A stretch of DNA of 64,000 bases from Pelagibacteraceae bacterium AG-337-G04 (GCA_003282205.1 QBZW01000001.1:29205-93204), one strand, 5' to 3'. Counted from the stretch's first letter, positions 51,217-62,481 are shown. Translations and numbers: made by a program. The notes: generated by a model from the letters alone, not told the origin.

Positions 51217-52335
51217 TTACAAAATATTAATATACTTGTCGTGAAATTCTTCAAAAGTTCCCATTTTGATATTTTTTCGAATTTCGTACATGAGTTCTTG
51301 ATAAAAGTTTATATTATTTAATGTTAAGATCATAGAAGCCAACATTTCATTAGTATTGTGAAGATGATTCAAATAATTTTTAGAGTATTTATTTAAGTCA
51401 AATTTAGTAACGCTACTATCTAGAGGTGTATTATCTAATTTATTTTCAGAATTTCTTATTTGAATTCTACCATCCCAAGTGAAAGCTAATCCAGTTCTTC
51501 CTGATCTTGTTGGAAGGACACAATCAAACATGTCTATTCCTCTTTTAACAGCCCCCAATATATCAGCAGGAGTTCCTACACCCATTAAATATCTTGGTTT
51601 ATCAATTGGTAAGTTATCTTTAATACCATCCAATACTTCAAACATTTCTTTCTGAGTTTCACCTACTGCAAGTCCACCAATGGCATATCCATCGAATTCT
51701 ATATCTATTAACTTATTAAGAGATATATTTCTTAAATCTTTAAATAATCCACCTTGAACAATACCAAACAAAGCTTTGTGAGGATTTTTTCCAAATTCTT
51801 CTTTAGATCTTTTCGCCCACTCAGTTGACAAATTCATTGAAGTTTTTATTTTATCATAGTCGTGAGTATTTTTTGGACATTCATCCATTACCATGACAAT
51901 GTCTGAATTAAGTTTTTTTTGTATTCTAATACTTTCCTCAGGACTTAAAATAAAGGTTTTTCCATCAATATGTGATTGAAATATTGCTCCTTTAGCTCTA
52001 TCAATTTTATTAAATTTAGATAAAGACATCACTTGATAACCACCAGAGTCTGTCAGAATAGGAAGTTTACAATTCATAAATTTGTGTAAGCCACCTACCG
52101 CCTCTATTCTCTCTGTTCCAGGTCTAGTCATTAAGTGATATGTATTTGAAAGTATTATTTCACTTCCTGTTTTAATAATATCGTTAATAAAAACACCTTT
52201 AACTGTGGCTTGAGTACCAACAGGCATAAAAGCAGGAGTATTAATTTCTCCACGATGTGTTTGAATTAATCCAACACGATAATTTTTATTTTGATGTTTT
52301 ACGCTAAAAGAAAAATTCTTTTTTATGTCATCCAT
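51217..52335 (-). CDS. tgt: Queuine tRNA-ribosyltransferase (Tgt)
   Basis: Tgt (372 aa) exchanges guanine 34 for preQ1 in tRNAs with GUN anticodons. Catalytic residues are intact: ILTDSGGYQVMSL with the proton acceptor Asp, GIVQGGLFKDLR, GYAIGGLAVGE, and the nucleophile Asp in GIDMFDCVLPTRSGR. However, the C-terminal structural zinc motif CxCxxC, normally just before the YS..YL.HL segment, is absent: the sequence reads DSSVTKFDLNKYSKNYLNHL, with only the His side left. Whether zinc is dispensable here is unknown. 10 bp downstream of the cyclophilin gene. Confidence 0.95.
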   Translation of the reverse strand: MDDIKKNFSFSVKHQNKNYRVGLIQTHRGEINTPAFMPVGTQATVKGVFINDIIKTGSEIILSNTYHLMTRPGTERIEAVGGLHKFMNCKLPILTDSGGYQVMSLSKFNKIDRAKGAIFQSHIDGKTFILSPEESIRIQKKLNSDIVMVMDECPKNTHDYDKIKTSMNLSTEWAKRSKEEFGKNPHKALFGIVQGGLFKDLRNISLNKLIDIEFDGYAIGGLAVGETQKEMFEVLDGIKDNLPIDKPRYLMGVGTPADILGAVKRGIDMFDCVLPTRSGRTGLAFTWDGRIQIRNSENKLDNTPLDSSVTKFDLNKYSKNYLNHLHNTNEMLASMILTLNNINFYQELMYEIRKNIKMGTFEEFHDKYINIL

Positions 52336-52345
52336 CCATTAAATT

Positions 52346-52903
52346 CTACTCAGATTTAAAGCTAATTATTTTATCTGGTTTAGAAACAGATCCATTGGGT
52401 CCATCCCCTTTTGTAATCATGTCAACAAACTCCATACCCTCAATAACTTTTCCAAATACTGTATATTGTCTATCGAGATGCGGTGTGGGACCAAAACAAA
52501 TAAAGAATTGACTATTTGCACTATTTGGATCTGAAGATCTTGCCATTGATAACGTTCCTCTTACATGAGGTATATCATTAAACTCCTCTTTTAAATCAGG
52601 CATGTCAGAACCACCCATACCAGCTCTACTTAAGTTAAAGCTATCAGAAGATGAATTTCCAAATTGAACATCACCTGTTTGAGCCATAAAACCATCGATT
52701 ACTCTGTGAAAAACAACTCCATCATACTTTTCACTATTAGCTAGTTCGGTAATTCTTTTTACATGGTTTGGTGCCACGTCTGGAAACAATTCAATTTTTA
52801 CATCCCCATCTTTTAATTTAAGTATCATTATATTCTCCTTTGCATTTAAAACTGTTGTTAATAAAAATATTGATAAAAATAAAATATTTATTTTTTTAAG
52901 CAT
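52346..52903 (-). CDS. Peptidyl-prolyl cis-trans isomerase, cyclophilin type, exported
   Basis: A 185-aa cyclophilin with a cleavable signal (KKINILFLSIFLLTTVLNAKE), so it acts in the periplasm as a protein-folding catalyst (PpiA-like). VVFHRVIDGFMAQTGDVQFG holds the catalytic Arg and Phe (FHR.I..Fm.Q.GD), GTLSMARSSDPNSANSQFFI and LDRQYTVFGKVIEGMEFVD complete the pocket. Alphaproteobacteria usually place it near coaD-gyrA as here. Overlaps coaD by 8 bp. Confidence 0.93.
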   Translation of the reverse strand: MLKKINILFLSIFLLTTVLNAKENIMILKLKDGDVKIELFPDVAPNHVKRITELANSEKYDGVVFHRVIDGFMAQTGDVQFGNSSSDSFNLSRAGMGGSDMPDLKEEFNDIPHVRGTLSMARSSDPNSANSQFFICFGPTPHLDRQYTVFGKVIEGMEFVDMITKGDGPNGSVSKPDKIISFKSE

Positions 52904-53390
52904 AAACTTCTTTCAGTGACTTAATAGTGCTTTTAGTTGTAAATTTTCTTAAATCACCTTTATGTAAAGCTATTTCTTTAACAAATCTCGATGAAATGAT
53001 CTGATTTTCAACGTCTGACATAAGAAAAATTGTTTCAACTTTATTATTTAATTTTCTATTCATTCCCGCTAGTTGGAACTCATATTCAAAATCTGACACA
53101 GCTCTCAAGCCTCTAAGAATTAGATTTGATTTATATTTTTTACATAATTCTGTTGTTAGAGAGTTAAATTTTATCACTTGAATTTTATTTTTTGAAAGTC
53201 TTAAGTCTCCAAATAAAGCTTTAGTAACGATTTTTAGTCTCTCATCTATTGGAAATAAAAAATTTTTTTCATTACCATCAGATATACCAACAATAATTTT
53301 ATCTGCAAATTTTAAAGCTTTTTTAATAACATCAATATGGCCGTTTGTTATTGGATCAAATGTTCCTGGATATATAGCTATATTTTTCAT
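52896..53390 (-). CDS. coaD: Pantetheine-phosphate adenylyltransferase
   Basis: CoaD (164 aa) transfers AMP to 4'-phosphopantetheine in coenzyme A synthesis. AIYPGTFDPITNGHIDVIKK carries the nucleotidyltransferase TxxH-type motif (NGH), LILRGLRAVSDFEYEFQLAGMN is the substrate segment, and ISSRFVKEIALHKGDL is the ISSS.ikEla motif with one Ser changed to Arg (ISSR; this variant is common). Its ATG overlaps the gyrA stop by 1 bp. Confidence 0.96.
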   Translation of the reverse strand: MKNIAIYPGTFDPITNGHIDVIKKALKFADKIIVGISDGNEKNFLFPIDERLKIVTKALFGDLRLSKNKIQVIKFNSLTTELCKKYKSNLILRGLRAVSDFEYEFQLAGMNRKLNNKVETIFLMSDVENQIISSRFVKEIALHKGDLRKFTTKSTIKSLKEVYA

Positions 53391-55972
53391 TAAACCAAAT
53401 TATCATCTAATTTAATTGCAGAGACAACCTTTTCATCACCAGTTAATTTAATAATTCTTACTCCTTGAGTGTTTCTTCCAGCAATTCTTATTTCCTTAAC
53501 GGCAGTTCTTATAACCCTGCCTTTATTTGTTGAAATTAATATTTGATCACCCTCAAACACAGGAAAAGATGACGAGACATTACCGTTTCTAGGGGAATTT
53601 ATAATACCTATTATCCCCTTACCTCCACGATTTGTTACTCTAAAATCATAATGAGATGTTCTTTTGCCATAACCATTTTCAGTAATTGATAAGATAAATT
53701 TTTCTTTAGCATTAACTTCAGATTTTTCATCTTTAGTTTTACTTTTACTTTTTTTAATATCATCTTTATTAATTATAGATAATGAAACAATTGTATCATT
53801 TTCTGAAAGATTAATACCTCTTATACCTTTGGAAGATCTTCCCTTAAAAACTCTAAGTTTTTTTGACTCAAACCTTATGCATTTACCAAATTTTGTATTC
53901 AGCATTATATCTTGATCATCTGTACATATCTTTACACCAACTATTTTATCATCAGAATCTAATTTCATTGCAATTTTACCAGAAGCATTAATAGATGAAA
54001 AATCCTCTAAATTATTCTTTCTTATTTTCCCTTTGCTTGTTGCAAATATGATATGCATATTTTTCTTATCAACATCTTCATCAGGAAAAGGCATAATAGA
54101 ACTTATAGATTGATGATTTTTTAAAGGTAAAATATTAAAGAGTGATTTACCTTTAGATGAAGCAGATCCTTCAGGTATTTTCCAAGCTTTAACTTTATAG
54201 GCTAGACCCTCTGTAGAAAAAAATAATAATGATGTATGTGTATCTACAGACAATGTTTGAACAACCGAGTCTTCTTCTCTTGTTTTAATTCCTGTTTTTC
54301 CTTTTCCACCTCTTTTTTGTTGTTTAACTCCGCTTAGAGCTCCTCTTTTAATATATCCTTGAAGTGTTATTGTTATTATTACTGACTCTTTTTGGATAGT
54401 TTCTTCAATATCATAATTTAATACAGCATCTATAATTTTTGTCCTTCTTGGTACTGAAAATTTATCTTTTATCATCTGTAAATCATTACTTATTACTCTT
54501 AACAATTCATTTTTTGAATTTATAATTTTTTTATATTTGGAAATTTCTGTCGCTAATTTTTTGATTTCTATCTCTATTTCATTTATCCCTATTGCAGTTA
54601 ATTTTTGAAGTCTAAGTTCCAATATAGAAGTTACTTGATCATTAGATAATACATATTTTCCTTTATAATTTTTACTATCAACTAATTTAATAAGTTTTGA
54701 TGCTTGGTTTATTTTCCAAGTAGTTTCTAAAAGTGAATTTTTTGCTTCTTCAGGGTTTTTAGATGATCTGATTATTTTAATAACTTTATCAATATTCTCA
54801 ACACTCACTGATAATCCAAGCAAAATATGAACTCTATCTTCTGCTTTTTTTAAATCGAATTTTGTTCTTTTTATAACTACATCTTTTCTAAACTTTAAAA
54901 AATTTTCTAAAAAATCTTTTAAATTACAAGTCTTTGGTTTTTGATCAACAATCGCCAAAGAGTTAAAACCAAAAGAAGATTCTATTGAGGTATATTTATA
55001 TAATTGTCTTTTGACAGTTTCAGGTTCAACATTTCTCCTTAGATCAATTGACACTCTTATACCCTCACTATTTGATTCATCTCTTATATCGCTTATACCT
55101 TCGATTTTTTTATCTCTTACTAATTCTGCAATTCTTTCATTCAAATTAGACTTATTAATTTGATAAGGTATGGATGAAACTACCAGTCTATCTTTACCAT
55201 TTTTTAAATTTTCTACAGAGATTTCTCCACGAATTTTAAAAGATCCTCTTCCAGTTTTGTATCCTTGCTTAATGATATCTTTTCCAATTATTAATCCACC
55301 AGTTGGAAAATCTGGTCCAGGAATATGTTTCATTAACTCATTAATTTTAATATCTTTGTTTTTAATTAAGGCTAAAGTTCCATCTACAACCTCGCCTAAA
55401 TTATGAGGCGGTATACTTGTTGCCATTCCAACTGCAATTCCACCAGCACCATTAACTAAAAGATTTGGATATTGAGCAGGCAATACAATAGGTTCTTGCT
55501 CAGTTTCATCGTAATTACTTTTAAAGGATACAGTATTTTTTTCTATATCATCAATTAAAAACTGTGAAACTTTTGCAAGTTTAGTTTCTGTATACCTCAT
55601 TGCTGCGGGAGGATCACCATCTATAGAACCAAAATTACCCTGTCCATCCACTAAGGGTAAGCTCATTGAAAATTCTTGAACCATTCTAACTAGAGCATCA
55701 TAAACTGCTTGATCTCCATGCGGATGATATTTACCAATTACATCTCCTACAATTCTTGCAGATTTTCTAAATTGTTTAGACCAATCGAAACCACCTTTGT
55801 GCATTGCATATATAATTCTTCTGTGAACGGGTTTTAATCCATCTCTGATATCTGGTAATGCCCTACTCACTATAACACTCATAGCGTAAGACAGATATGA
55901 TGAGCTCATCTCATCATACATTGAGATTGGTTTAATATTATTATTTATTTTTGAAATTTCGTTTTTTTCCAT
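53390..55972 (-). CDS. gyrA: DNA gyrase subunit A
   Basis: GyrA (860 aa) is the DNA-cutting subunit of gyrase, which introduces negative supercoils. Catalytic Tyr in [14 protein letters not shown]; winged-helix segment [19 protein letters not shown]; six-bladed C-terminal wrapping domain with the GyrA box QKRGGKG, a one-residue variant of QRRGGKG. The quinolone-site residue equal to E. coli Ser83 is Gln (codon CAA); Asp87 is kept. A Lys-rich insert with [18 protein letters not shown] lies in the C-terminal domain. 5 bp downstream of ssb. Confidence 0.97.
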   Translation of the reverse strand: MEKNEISKINNNIKPISMYDEMSSSYLSYAMSVIVSRALPDIRDGLKPVHRRIIYAMHKGGFDWSKQFRKSARIVGDVIGKYHPHGDQAVYDALVRMVQEFSMSLPLVDGQGNFGSIDGDPPAAMRYTETKLAKVSQFLIDDIEKNTVSFKSNYDETEQEPIVLPAQYPNLLVNGAGGIAVGMATSIPPHNLGEVVDGTLALIKNKDIKINELMKHIPGPDFPTGGLIIGKDIIKQGYKTGRGSFKIRGEISVENLKNGKDRLVVSSIPYQINKSNLNERIAELVRDKKIEGISDIRDESNSEGIRVSIDLRRNVEPETVKRQLYKYTSIESSFGFNSLAIVDQKPKTCNLKDFLENFLKFRKDVVIKRTKFDLKKAEDRVHILLGLSVSVENIDKVIKIIRSSKNPEEAKNSLLETTWKINQASKLIKLVDSKNYKGKYVLSNDQVTSILELRLQKLTAIGINEIEIEIKKLATEISKYKKIINSKNELLRVISNDLQMIKDKFSVPRRTKIIDAVLNYDIEETIQKESVIITITLQGYIKRGALSGVKQQKRGGKGKTGIKTREEDSVVQTLSVDTHTSLLFFSTEGLAYKVKAWKIPEGSASSKGKSLFNILPLKNHQSISSIMPFPDEDVDKKNMHIIFATSKGKIRKNNLEDFSSINASGKIAMKLDSDDKIVGVKICTDDQDIMLNTKFGKCIRFESKKLRVFKGRSSKGIRGINLSENDTIVSLSIINKDDIKKSKSKTKDEKSEVNAKEKFILSITENGYGKRTSHYDFRVTNRGGKGIIGIINSPRNGNVSSSFPVFEGDQILISTNKGRVIRTAVKEIRIAGRNTQGVRIIKLTGDEKVVSAIKLDDNLV

Positions 55973-55977
55973 ATTAA

Positions 55978-56427
55978 TTAAAATGGAATATCGTCGTCTA
56001 ACCCACTTTGATCTGGTACAGGTGCATCATCAAAATTTTGTTTATTATCTTGTGATGCAATATTATTTTGATTACTGCCACCAAGCATCGTTAAAGATGA
56101 ATTGTAGCCTTGAATTAAAATTTCGGTTGAGTATTTATCTTGACCGCTTTGTTCATCTTTCCATTTTCTTGTTGAAAGCTGTCCTTCAACGTACACTTGT
56201 GCTCCTTTTTTTAAATATTGCTGTACGACATTTACTAAACCTTCATTAAAAACCACCACTCTATGCCATTCGGTTTTTTCTTTTTTTTCTCCAGTATTTT
56301 TATCTTTCCATGATTGGCTGGTAGCAAGACTAAGTCTTGCAACGCTTTTGCCATTCACCATTTGCTTGACTTCTGGATCTGCGCCCAAACGACCAATTAA
56401 TAACACTTTATTTAAACTTCCAGCCAT
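55978..56427 (-). CDS. ssb: Single-stranded DNA-binding protein
   Basis: SSB (149 aa) coats single-stranded DNA. The OB fold is evident: [55 protein letters not shown] and [20 protein letters not shown] Gln/Asn-rich linker leads to the acidic tip [11 protein letters not shown], which binds partner proteins. Its promoter region (56428-56508) is shared with divergent uvrA; I see no alphaproteobacterial LexA box (GTTC-N7-GTTC) there. Confidence 0.97.
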   Translation of the reverse strand: MAGSLNKVLLIGRLGADPEVKQMVNGKSVARLSLATSQSWKDKNTGEKKEKTEWHRVVVFNEGLVNVVQQYLKKGAQVYVEGQLSTRKWKDEQSGQDKYSTEILIQGYNSSLTMLGGSNQNNIASQDNKQNFDDAPVPDQSGLDDDIPF

Positions 56428-56508
56428 AATATTTTAATATTTAAGAATGCTTATTATATCACTTATTAACTTGAATATTAATTTTATTAAACTAAAGCAA
56501 CTAAAATT

Positions 56509-59385
56509 ATGCTTAAAAAGATAGTTATTAAGGGTGCAAAAGAGCACAATTTAAAGAATATAACGCTAGAGATTCCAAAAGAAAAATTTGTAGTAATAAC
56601 TGGACTATCAGGATCTGGAAAATCATCATTAGCTTTCGATACTGTTTATGCTGAAGGTCAAAGACGTTATGTTGAAAGTTTATCAGCTTATGCAAGGCAG
56701 TTCTTAGATAAAATGAAAAAACCAAATGTAGATTTAATCGAAGGATTAAGTCCTGCAATTTCAATTGAACAAAAAAATACATCCAAAAATCCAAGATCTA
56801 CTGTCGCGACAGTTACTGAGATTTATGATTATATGAGAGTTCTATATGCAAGAGCAGGTATTCCCTACTCTCCATTTACTGGGCTGCCAATCACTTCACA
56901 AACAATAAGTCAAATTGTGGATAAAATTAAAACACTACCAAAAAAATCAACAATTTTTTTATATGCACCTGTTGTTAGAGGAAGAAAAGGAGAATATAGA
57001 AAAGATATTCTCGGTTATAAAAAAAGAGGTTTTAGAAGAATTAAAGTTGATAATAAACTTTATGATATTGACGATGTTCCAGAATTAAATAAAAAATTAA
57101 AACACGATATTGCAGTTCTCGTAGATAGAATTGTTTTAAACGCTTCATTAGGAAATAGATTGGCTGAAAGTGTTGAAACTGCTGTTAATCTAGCAAATGG
57201 ATTAATGTTTGTAGAATATGAAGATGAGACACTTCCAAAAAAATTTAGAAAAACTGAAAATTTGATATTTTCAACTAAGTTTGCATGTCCTGAAAGTGGT
57301 TTTACAATTGAAGAAATAGAACCAAGACTTTTTTCTTTTAATAGCCCATACGGCGCATGTGAAGAATGCGAAGGTATTGGGGTAAAATTAAATGTAGATC
57401 CTAAATTAGTCGTTCCCGATGAAAAGAAAACAATAGCTGATGGAGCTATAGAGCCATGGTCTAAATCCTCATCGTTATACTATGCCCAAACATTAGCATC
57501 AATTTCAAAACATTATGGTTTCTCATTAAATGATAGATGGTCTAAATTACCAAAAAAAATTAAAGATGTGATTTTGTTTGGATCAGATGAGGAAGAAATT
57601 AAATTTTCTTACGATGATGGATATGAAAAATACTCACACAAAAAAACATTTGAAGGTGTGGTAAATAATTTAGAAAGAAGATTTTTAGAAACAGATAGTG
57701 ATTGGAAAAGAGAAGAGATATCTCAGTATCAATCAGATACAAAATGTGAAAGATGTAATGGACACAGATTAAAAGATGAGGCACTTTGTGTAAAAATTAA
57801 TGAACTTAATATTAGTGAAGTAACTGAAAAATCTATATTTGACGCGAAAGAATGGTTTAAATCTTTAGAAACTAAATTAGATAAACGTCAACTTAAAATT
57901 GCTCAACATATTTTAAAAGAAATTAATGAAAGATTAAATTTTCTTCTAAATGTTGGTCTTGATTATCTAACCTTATCAAGAGAATCTGGGACTTTGTCAG
58001 GAGGTGAAGCACAAAGAATAAGACTTGCTTCTCAGATAGGTTCTGGATTAACCGGAGTTTTATATGTTCTAGATGAGCCATCTATTGGTTTGCATCAAAA
58101 AGACAATGTTAAATTAATAAATGCATTAAAAAGACTCAGAGACTTAGGAAATACAGTCATAGTTGTAGAACATGATACTGAAACGATGGAAAATGCTGAT
58201 CACATAATTGATCTAGGGCCTGAAGCTGGAAACAAAGGTGGAGAAGTAATTGCTCAAGGATCATATAAAGACATTCTTAATAATGATGAAAGTATTACAG
58301 GAAGATATTTATCAAATAAAAGTTTCATCCCTATACCAAGAAATAGAAGACTTGCAAAAAATGGAAGATTTTTAGAAATTAATGGGGCGAGTGGTAACAA
58401 TTTGAAAAATGTAAATCTTAAAATTCCATTAGGAAGTTTTACATGCGTTACAGGTGTTTCTGGAAGTGGTAAATCAACATTAATACTTCAAACACTTTAT
58501 AACGCTTTAAATTTGACACTTAACAATAATAAATCAAGAAAAATACCAAAACCATTCAGAGGCTTTAAAGGTATCGAATTAGTAGATAAAATTATTGATA
58601 TAGATCAATCCCCTATTGGTAGAACTCCTAGATCTAATCCTGCGACTTATACTGGTGCGTTTGGTCCAATAAGAGACTGGTTTACTAATTTGCCAGAGTC
58701 AAAAAGTAGAGGTTACAAACCAGGAAGATTTTCATTCAATGTCAAAGGTGGCAGATGTGAAGCTTGTGAGGGTGATGGAGTAATAACTTATGAAATGCAT
58801 TTTTTACCTGATGTTTACATAACTTGTGATGAATGCAAAGGAACTAGATATAATAGGGAAACGCTAGAAATAAAATTTAAAGACAAAAGCATTGCAGATG
58901 TTTTGGATATGACCGTTGATGAGGGGTGCGAATATTTTGAAAATATTTCTAATATAAAAACAAAATTGCTTACACTTAAGAAAGTTGGTTTAGGATATAT
59001 AAAAATTGGTCAACAAGCTACTACACTATCAGGTGGTGAAGCTCAAAGAATAAAGTTAGCAAAAGAATTGTCTAAAAGGTCAACTGGAAGAACAATATAT
59101 ATATTGGATGAACCAACAACAGGGCTACATCAACACGATATTAAAAAATTATTAGAAATTTTACATACCTTTGTTGCAACTGGAAATACTGTTGTTGTAA
59201 TAGAACATAATTTAGATGTAATCAAAACAGCTGATTATATAGTCGATATGGGTCCGGATGGTGGTGTAAAGGGTGGAAAAATCATAGCAGAGGGTAAACC
59301 TGAAGAAATTATTAATGCTAAAGATAGTTATACAGGTAAATTTTTAAAACCAATGTTGGACAATAAGTTCAAAAAAACTGCTTAA
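56509..59385 (+). CDS. uvrA: Excinuclease ABC subunit A
   Basis: UvrA (958 aa) finds bulky DNA lesions in nucleotide excision repair. Two ABC modules are complete: Walker [15 protein letters not shown] and [14 protein letters not shown], signatures [12 protein letters not shown] and [12 protein letters not shown], and Walker [12 protein letters not shown] and [11 protein letters not shown]. The second zinc module [13 protein letters not shown]...CDECKG is intact, but the first reads CPESGFT ... CEECEG, with one Cys of the first CxxC lost, as is common in alphaproteobacteria. Divergent from ssb. Confidence 0.97.
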   Translation: MLKKIVIKGAKEHNLKNITLEIPKEKFVVITGLSGSGKSSLAFDTVYAEGQRRYVESLSAYARQFLDKMKKPNVDLIEGLSPAISIEQKNTSKNPRSTVATVTEIYDYMRVLYARAGIPYSPFTGLPITSQTISQIVDKIKTLPKKSTIFLYAPVVRGRKGEYRKDILGYKKRGFRRIKVDNKLYDIDDVPELNKKLKHDIAVLVDRIVLNASLGNRLAESVETAVNLANGLMFVEYEDETLPKKFRKTENLIFSTKFACPESGFTIEEIEPRLFSFNSPYGACEECEGIGVKLNVDPKLVVPDEKKTIADGAIEPWSKSSSLYYAQTLASISKHYGFSLNDRWSKLPKKIKDVILFGSDEEEIKFSYDDGYEKYSHKKTFEGVVNNLERRFLETDSDWKREEISQYQSDTKCERCNGHRLKDEALCVKINELNISEVTEKSIFDAKEWFKSLETKLDKRQLKIAQHILKEINERLNFLLNVGLDYLTLSRESGTLSGGEAQRIRLASQIGSGLTGVLYVLDEPSIGLHQKDNVKLINALKRLRDLGNTVIVVEHDTETMENADHIIDLGPEAGNKGGEVIAQGSYKDILNNDESITGRYLSNKSFIPIPRNRRLAKNGRFLEINGASGNNLKNVNLKIPLGSFTCVTGVSGSGKSTLILQTLYNALNLTLNNNKSRKIPKPFRGFKGIELVDKIIDIDQSPIGRTPRSNPATYTGAFGPIRDWFTNLPESKSRGYKPGRFSFNVKGGRCEACEGDGVITYEMHFLPDVYITCDECKGTRYNRETLEIKFKDKSIADVLDMTVDEGCEYFENISNIKTKLLTLKKVGLGYIKIGQQATTLSGGEAQRIKLAKELSKRSTGRTIYILDEPTTGLHQHDIKKLLEILHTFVATGNTVVVIEHNLDVIKTADYIVDMGPDGGVKGGKIIAEGKPEEIINAKDSYTGKFLKPMLDNKFKKTA

Positions 59386-59419
59386 ATTTTTATTAAAAAT
59401 GTTATAAATTAGGAATATT

Positions 59420-60022
59420 ATGATTTCGATTCTTCAATCATTATCTAAAACAATTCATATCTCTTTAGCTTTATCCATTTTGCTATTTTTGGGTTTATAT
59501 TTTGGAAATGGTGGTTTTGACATCGACGTAGTTTTTTGGAGTTGGTTATTTAGATATATACATGTCATTGTTGCAATAATGTGGATAGGTTTACTATGGT
59601 ATTTTAATTTTGTTCAAATACCAAACATGGCAAAAATACCAGACGAACAAAAACCAGCTATTGGAAAAGTTATAGCTCCTGCAGCTCTGTTTTGGTTTAG
59701 ATGGGCAGCTTTAGTTACTGTTGTATCAGGTCTGATCTTAGCTTATTTAAACGGTTATGTTCATCAAGCTATGACATTAGGAATTGGATCAGGTGGTGGA
59801 AAAGCAACTGCTATAGGTATTGGCATGTGGTTAGGAATTATAATGGCATTTAATGTTTGGTTTGTAATATGGCCAAATCAGAAAAAAGCTTTAGGCATTA
59901 TTGAGGTTGAGGCTGATGTTAAAGCTAAATCTGCAAAAACAGCTATGTTATTTTCGAGAACAAATACGCTTCTATCTTTGCCAATGCTTTTGACGATGGT
60001 AATAGCACAAAACCTTTATTAA
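59420..60022 (+). CDS. Urate hydroxylase PuuD-type membrane domain protein, without cytochrome domain
   Basis: A 200-aa protein of about five to six transmembrane helices matching the N-terminal membrane domain of PuuD, a urate-oxidising enzyme (family also called urate oxidase N-terminal/DUF989). Telling parts: FRYIHVIVAIMWIGLLWYFNF with a potential heme His, QIPNMAKIPDEQKPAIGKVI, APAALFWFRWAALVTVVSGL and IGMWLGIIMAFNVWFVIWPNQKK (split here at 20: IGMWLGIIMAFNVWFVIWPN). PuuD has an added cytochrome c domain, which is absent. A link to urate is therefore uncertain; a heme-binding membrane protein is the safer reading. Ends 4 bp inside convergent secF. Confidence 0.75.
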   Translation: MISILQSLSKTIHISLALSILLFLGLYFGNGGFDIDVVFWSWLFRYIHVIVAIMWIGLLWYFNFVQIPNMAKIPDEQKPAIGKVIAPAALFWFRWAALVTVVSGLILAYLNGYVHQAMTLGIGSGGGKATAIGIGMWLGIIMAFNVWFVIWPNQKKALGIIEVEADVKAKSAKTAMLFSRTNTLLSLPMLLTMVIAQNLY

Positions 60023-60912
60023 TCTTTTTCTTCTTTAACTATTGTTCTTTGGCTGACATTCAGTGCAACTAAAATAGGATTTGCGATATATATTGAAGAG
60101 TAAGTTCCAAAAATAACTCCTAATATCATTGCTAATGAAAATCCTTTTAGTATTTCACCACCAAAAAAGTAAATTGATAGCAGAGCTAATAATGTAGTCA
60201 CAGAGGTAATAATTGTTCTAGATAAAGTTTCATTAATTGAAATATTAGTTAAATCAAAAATTTTTATATCAGAAAACTTTCTTAAATTTTCTCTCACTCT
60301 ATCAAATATTACAACGGTATCATTCATAGAGTAACCAACAATAGTTAAAACAGCTGCGACTATAGAAAGATTTATCTCAAGTGAAAAAATTGAAAATATA
60401 CCCAATGTAATAATAACATCATGAAATATAGCCAAAATAGCACCTAAACTAAATTGCCATTCAAATCTTATCCAAATATACAATAGCATCGCTGCAAGCG
60501 ACAAACTTATAGCTATAATTCCAGATTTTAAGAGTTCTGAGCTTACTTTAGGACCAACATTTTCTACTCTTCTAAAATCGACATCGCCAATAGAATTAGA
60601 TAATTTACTTTGAATGTTTTTAATAAATTCGGGATCATTTGAATTTTGCTTTTCAAATTTAACAATAAAGTCTGTTTCATTGCCAAATTTTTTAACTGAT
60701 ACGTCTCCCAAATTCATTTGATTAAAGCTATCTCTAATAAGACTTATATTATTTGTTTTATCTGTAGTTCTTAATTCAATTAAAGTACCACCTTTGAAAT
60801 CAACACCGTAATTTAAACCTTTAAAAATTAAAAATACTAAAGAAACAGCTATAAGAATTAATGATAATACATTAAATTGTCTGTAAAATTTATTGAAAGA
60901 AATATTTGCCAT
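60019..60912 (-). CDS. secF: Protein translocase subunit SecF
   Basis: SecF (297 aa, six helices) works with SecD and YajC to pull exported proteins through SecYEG using the proton gradient. VDFKGGTLIELRTTD marks the N-terminal FKGG motif, then a periplasmic domain, then SLAAMLLYIWIRFEWQFSLGA, IVGYSMNDTVVIFDRVREN and the C-terminal pair LALLSIYFFGGEILKGFSLA and ILGVIFGTYSSIYIANPIL. One base separates it from secD. The usual yajC-secD-secF order holds. Confidence 0.96.
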   Translation of the reverse strand: MANISFNKFYRQFNVLSLILIAVSLVFLIFKGLNYGVDFKGGTLIELRTTDKTNNISLIRDSFNQMNLGDVSVKKFGNETDFIVKFEKQNSNDPEFIKNIQSKLSNSIGDVDFRRVENVGPKVSSELLKSGIIAISLSLAAMLLYIWIRFEWQFSLGAILAIFHDVIITLGIFSIFSLEINLSIVAAVLTIVGYSMNDTVVIFDRVRENLRKFSDIKIFDLTNISINETLSRTIITSVTTLLALLSIYFFGGEILKGFSLAMILGVIFGTYSSIYIANPILVALNVSQRTIVKEEKD

Positions 60913-60913
60913 T

Positions 60914-62467
60914 TTATAATAGCTGTTCCTTGTTTTTATTTCTTACCACATAAAAAGAAGTTAATAACCTTGCTATAAAATAAACTGAGAATAATGTTGT
61001 CAAGATTCCAACACCTAAAGTTACTGAGAAACCCTTTACAGGTCCCGATCCCATAAAAAATAAAATGAATGCAGCAATTAATGTTGTAATATTGGCATCT
61101 AAAATAGTTGTTCTTGATTTTGTATATCCAGCATCAAAGGCTATTATAGGATTTTTCTCATTTTTAGTTTCTTCTTTAATACGTTCAAAAATCAAAACAT
61201 TTGCGTCTACTGCCATACCCACTGTTAAAATAATACCTGCAATTCCAGGTAAAGTTAATGTTGCTTCAAACAAAGTTAAAATACCAATTAATAAAAAAAG
61301 ATTTGAAACCAAAGCTAAATTAGCAATTAAACCGAATGTTCTATATTTATAAATCATAAATAGAATAACCAATAAAAAACCAATAATTAAGGATAAAATA
61401 CCAGCATCTATTGAATCTTGACCTAAGTCAGGTCCAACCGTTCTTTCTTCAATAATATTTAAAGGCGCAGGTAAAGCTCCTGATCTTAATAATAATGCTA
61501 GATCTGTTGCTGATTGAAATGTGAAACCACCAGAAATTTGTCCAGAGCCACTAATTATAGGCTCTCTAATTGTTGGAGCACTAATTATTTTTCCATCTAG
61601 CACTATTGCTAACTGTTTACCAACTCCAGTACTAGTTGCTCTACCAAATTTTTTAGCTCCTACTCTATCTAAACTAAAAGAAACTACTGTTTCATTAGTT
61701 TCCGTGTTCATTGTAGGTTTTGCATCAACTAAGTTATCACCACTTAAAATTATTCTTTTGCCAACTATTGCGTCTCTGGAACCATCTTCAAAAGATAATT
61801 TTTCAGTTCCGAACGACTCTTCATTATTTTGTGAAATAAACTGAAAAGTAAGATTTGCTGTCTTTCCTAACAGTGATTTTATTCTGTTAGGGTCATCTAA
61901 ACCAGGTAATTCAACCAAAATTCTATCATTTCCTCTTTTTAAAATATTGGGCTCATTCGTTCCAACTTCATCTACTCTTCTTCTTACAATTTCAATAGCT
62001 TGATCTAGTGAGGAATTTTTTAGTAAAACTAATCCATATCTTGAATATGTTAAATTAAAAAAATTTCCATTTTCTGATACATCAAACTCATGTGATTTGT
62101 ATTGTTGATAATATGCATTAATATCACTTTCTTTATCATTTAAGAAATTTTTAACATTTTCAAATTCGTTATCTGATGCCTCAAATAAAATTGTGTTTTC
62201 TTTTAATGAAAAATTTTTTAAACTTATTTCTTTTTCTTTAAAATATCTTTTTAGTTCAATTATTTTTGCTTGTAATTTTTGAGTAATTACTGGCTGATTA
62301 TCTATTTCAAGAAGTAGATATGAACCTCCTTGTAAATCCAAACCTAAATTAATATTTTTTGAAAAAAATTTATCATCAAATTTAATAAAATTTGAAAAAG
62401 CAAAATAAGAAAAAATAATTGTAAAAATAATTACTGAAATTATTCTTAATTTTGAAAAGTATAACAC
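60914..62467 (-). CDS. secD: Protein translocase subunit SecD
   Basis: SecD (517 aa) has one N-terminal helix, a large periplasmic part and five C-terminal helices. LGLDLQGGSYLLLEIDNQP is the D1 motif, IVRRRVDEVGTNEPNILKRG and RILVELPGLDDPNRIKSLLG follow, then LALLLRSGALPAPLNIIEER and TVGPDLGQDSIDAGILSLII, and the conserved Asp segment VGMAVDANVLIFERIKEE. 14 bp downstream of yajC. Confidence 0.97.
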   Translation of the reverse strand: MLYFSKLRIISVIIFTIIFSYFAFSNFIKFDDKFFSKNINLGLDLQGGSYLLLEIDNQPVITQKLQAKIIELKRYFKEKEISLKNFSLKENTILFEASDNEFENVKNFLNDKESDINAYYQQYKSHEFDVSENGNFFNLTYSRYGLVLLKNSSLDQAIEIVRRRVDEVGTNEPNILKRGNDRILVELPGLDDPNRIKSLLGKTANLTFQFISQNNEESFGTEKLSFEDGSRDAIVGKRIILSGDNLVDAKPTMNTETNETVVSFSLDRVGAKKFGRATSTGVGKQLAIVLDGKIISAPTIREPIISGSGQISGGFTFQSATDLALLLRSGALPAPLNIIEERTVGPDLGQDSIDAGILSLIIGFLLVILFMIYKYRTFGLIANLALVSNLFLLIGILTLFEATLTLPGIAGIILTVGMAVDANVLIFERIKEETKNEKNPIIAFDAGYTKSRTTILDANITTLIAAFILFFMGSGPVKGFSVTLGVGILTTLFSVYFIARLLTSFYVVRNKNKEQLL

Positions 62468-62481
62468 TTTTTTTTATTATG

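Noticed and set aside
56428..56508. SOS (LexA) box between ssb and uvrA
   Set aside because: No GTTC-N7-GTTC or similar repeat is present.
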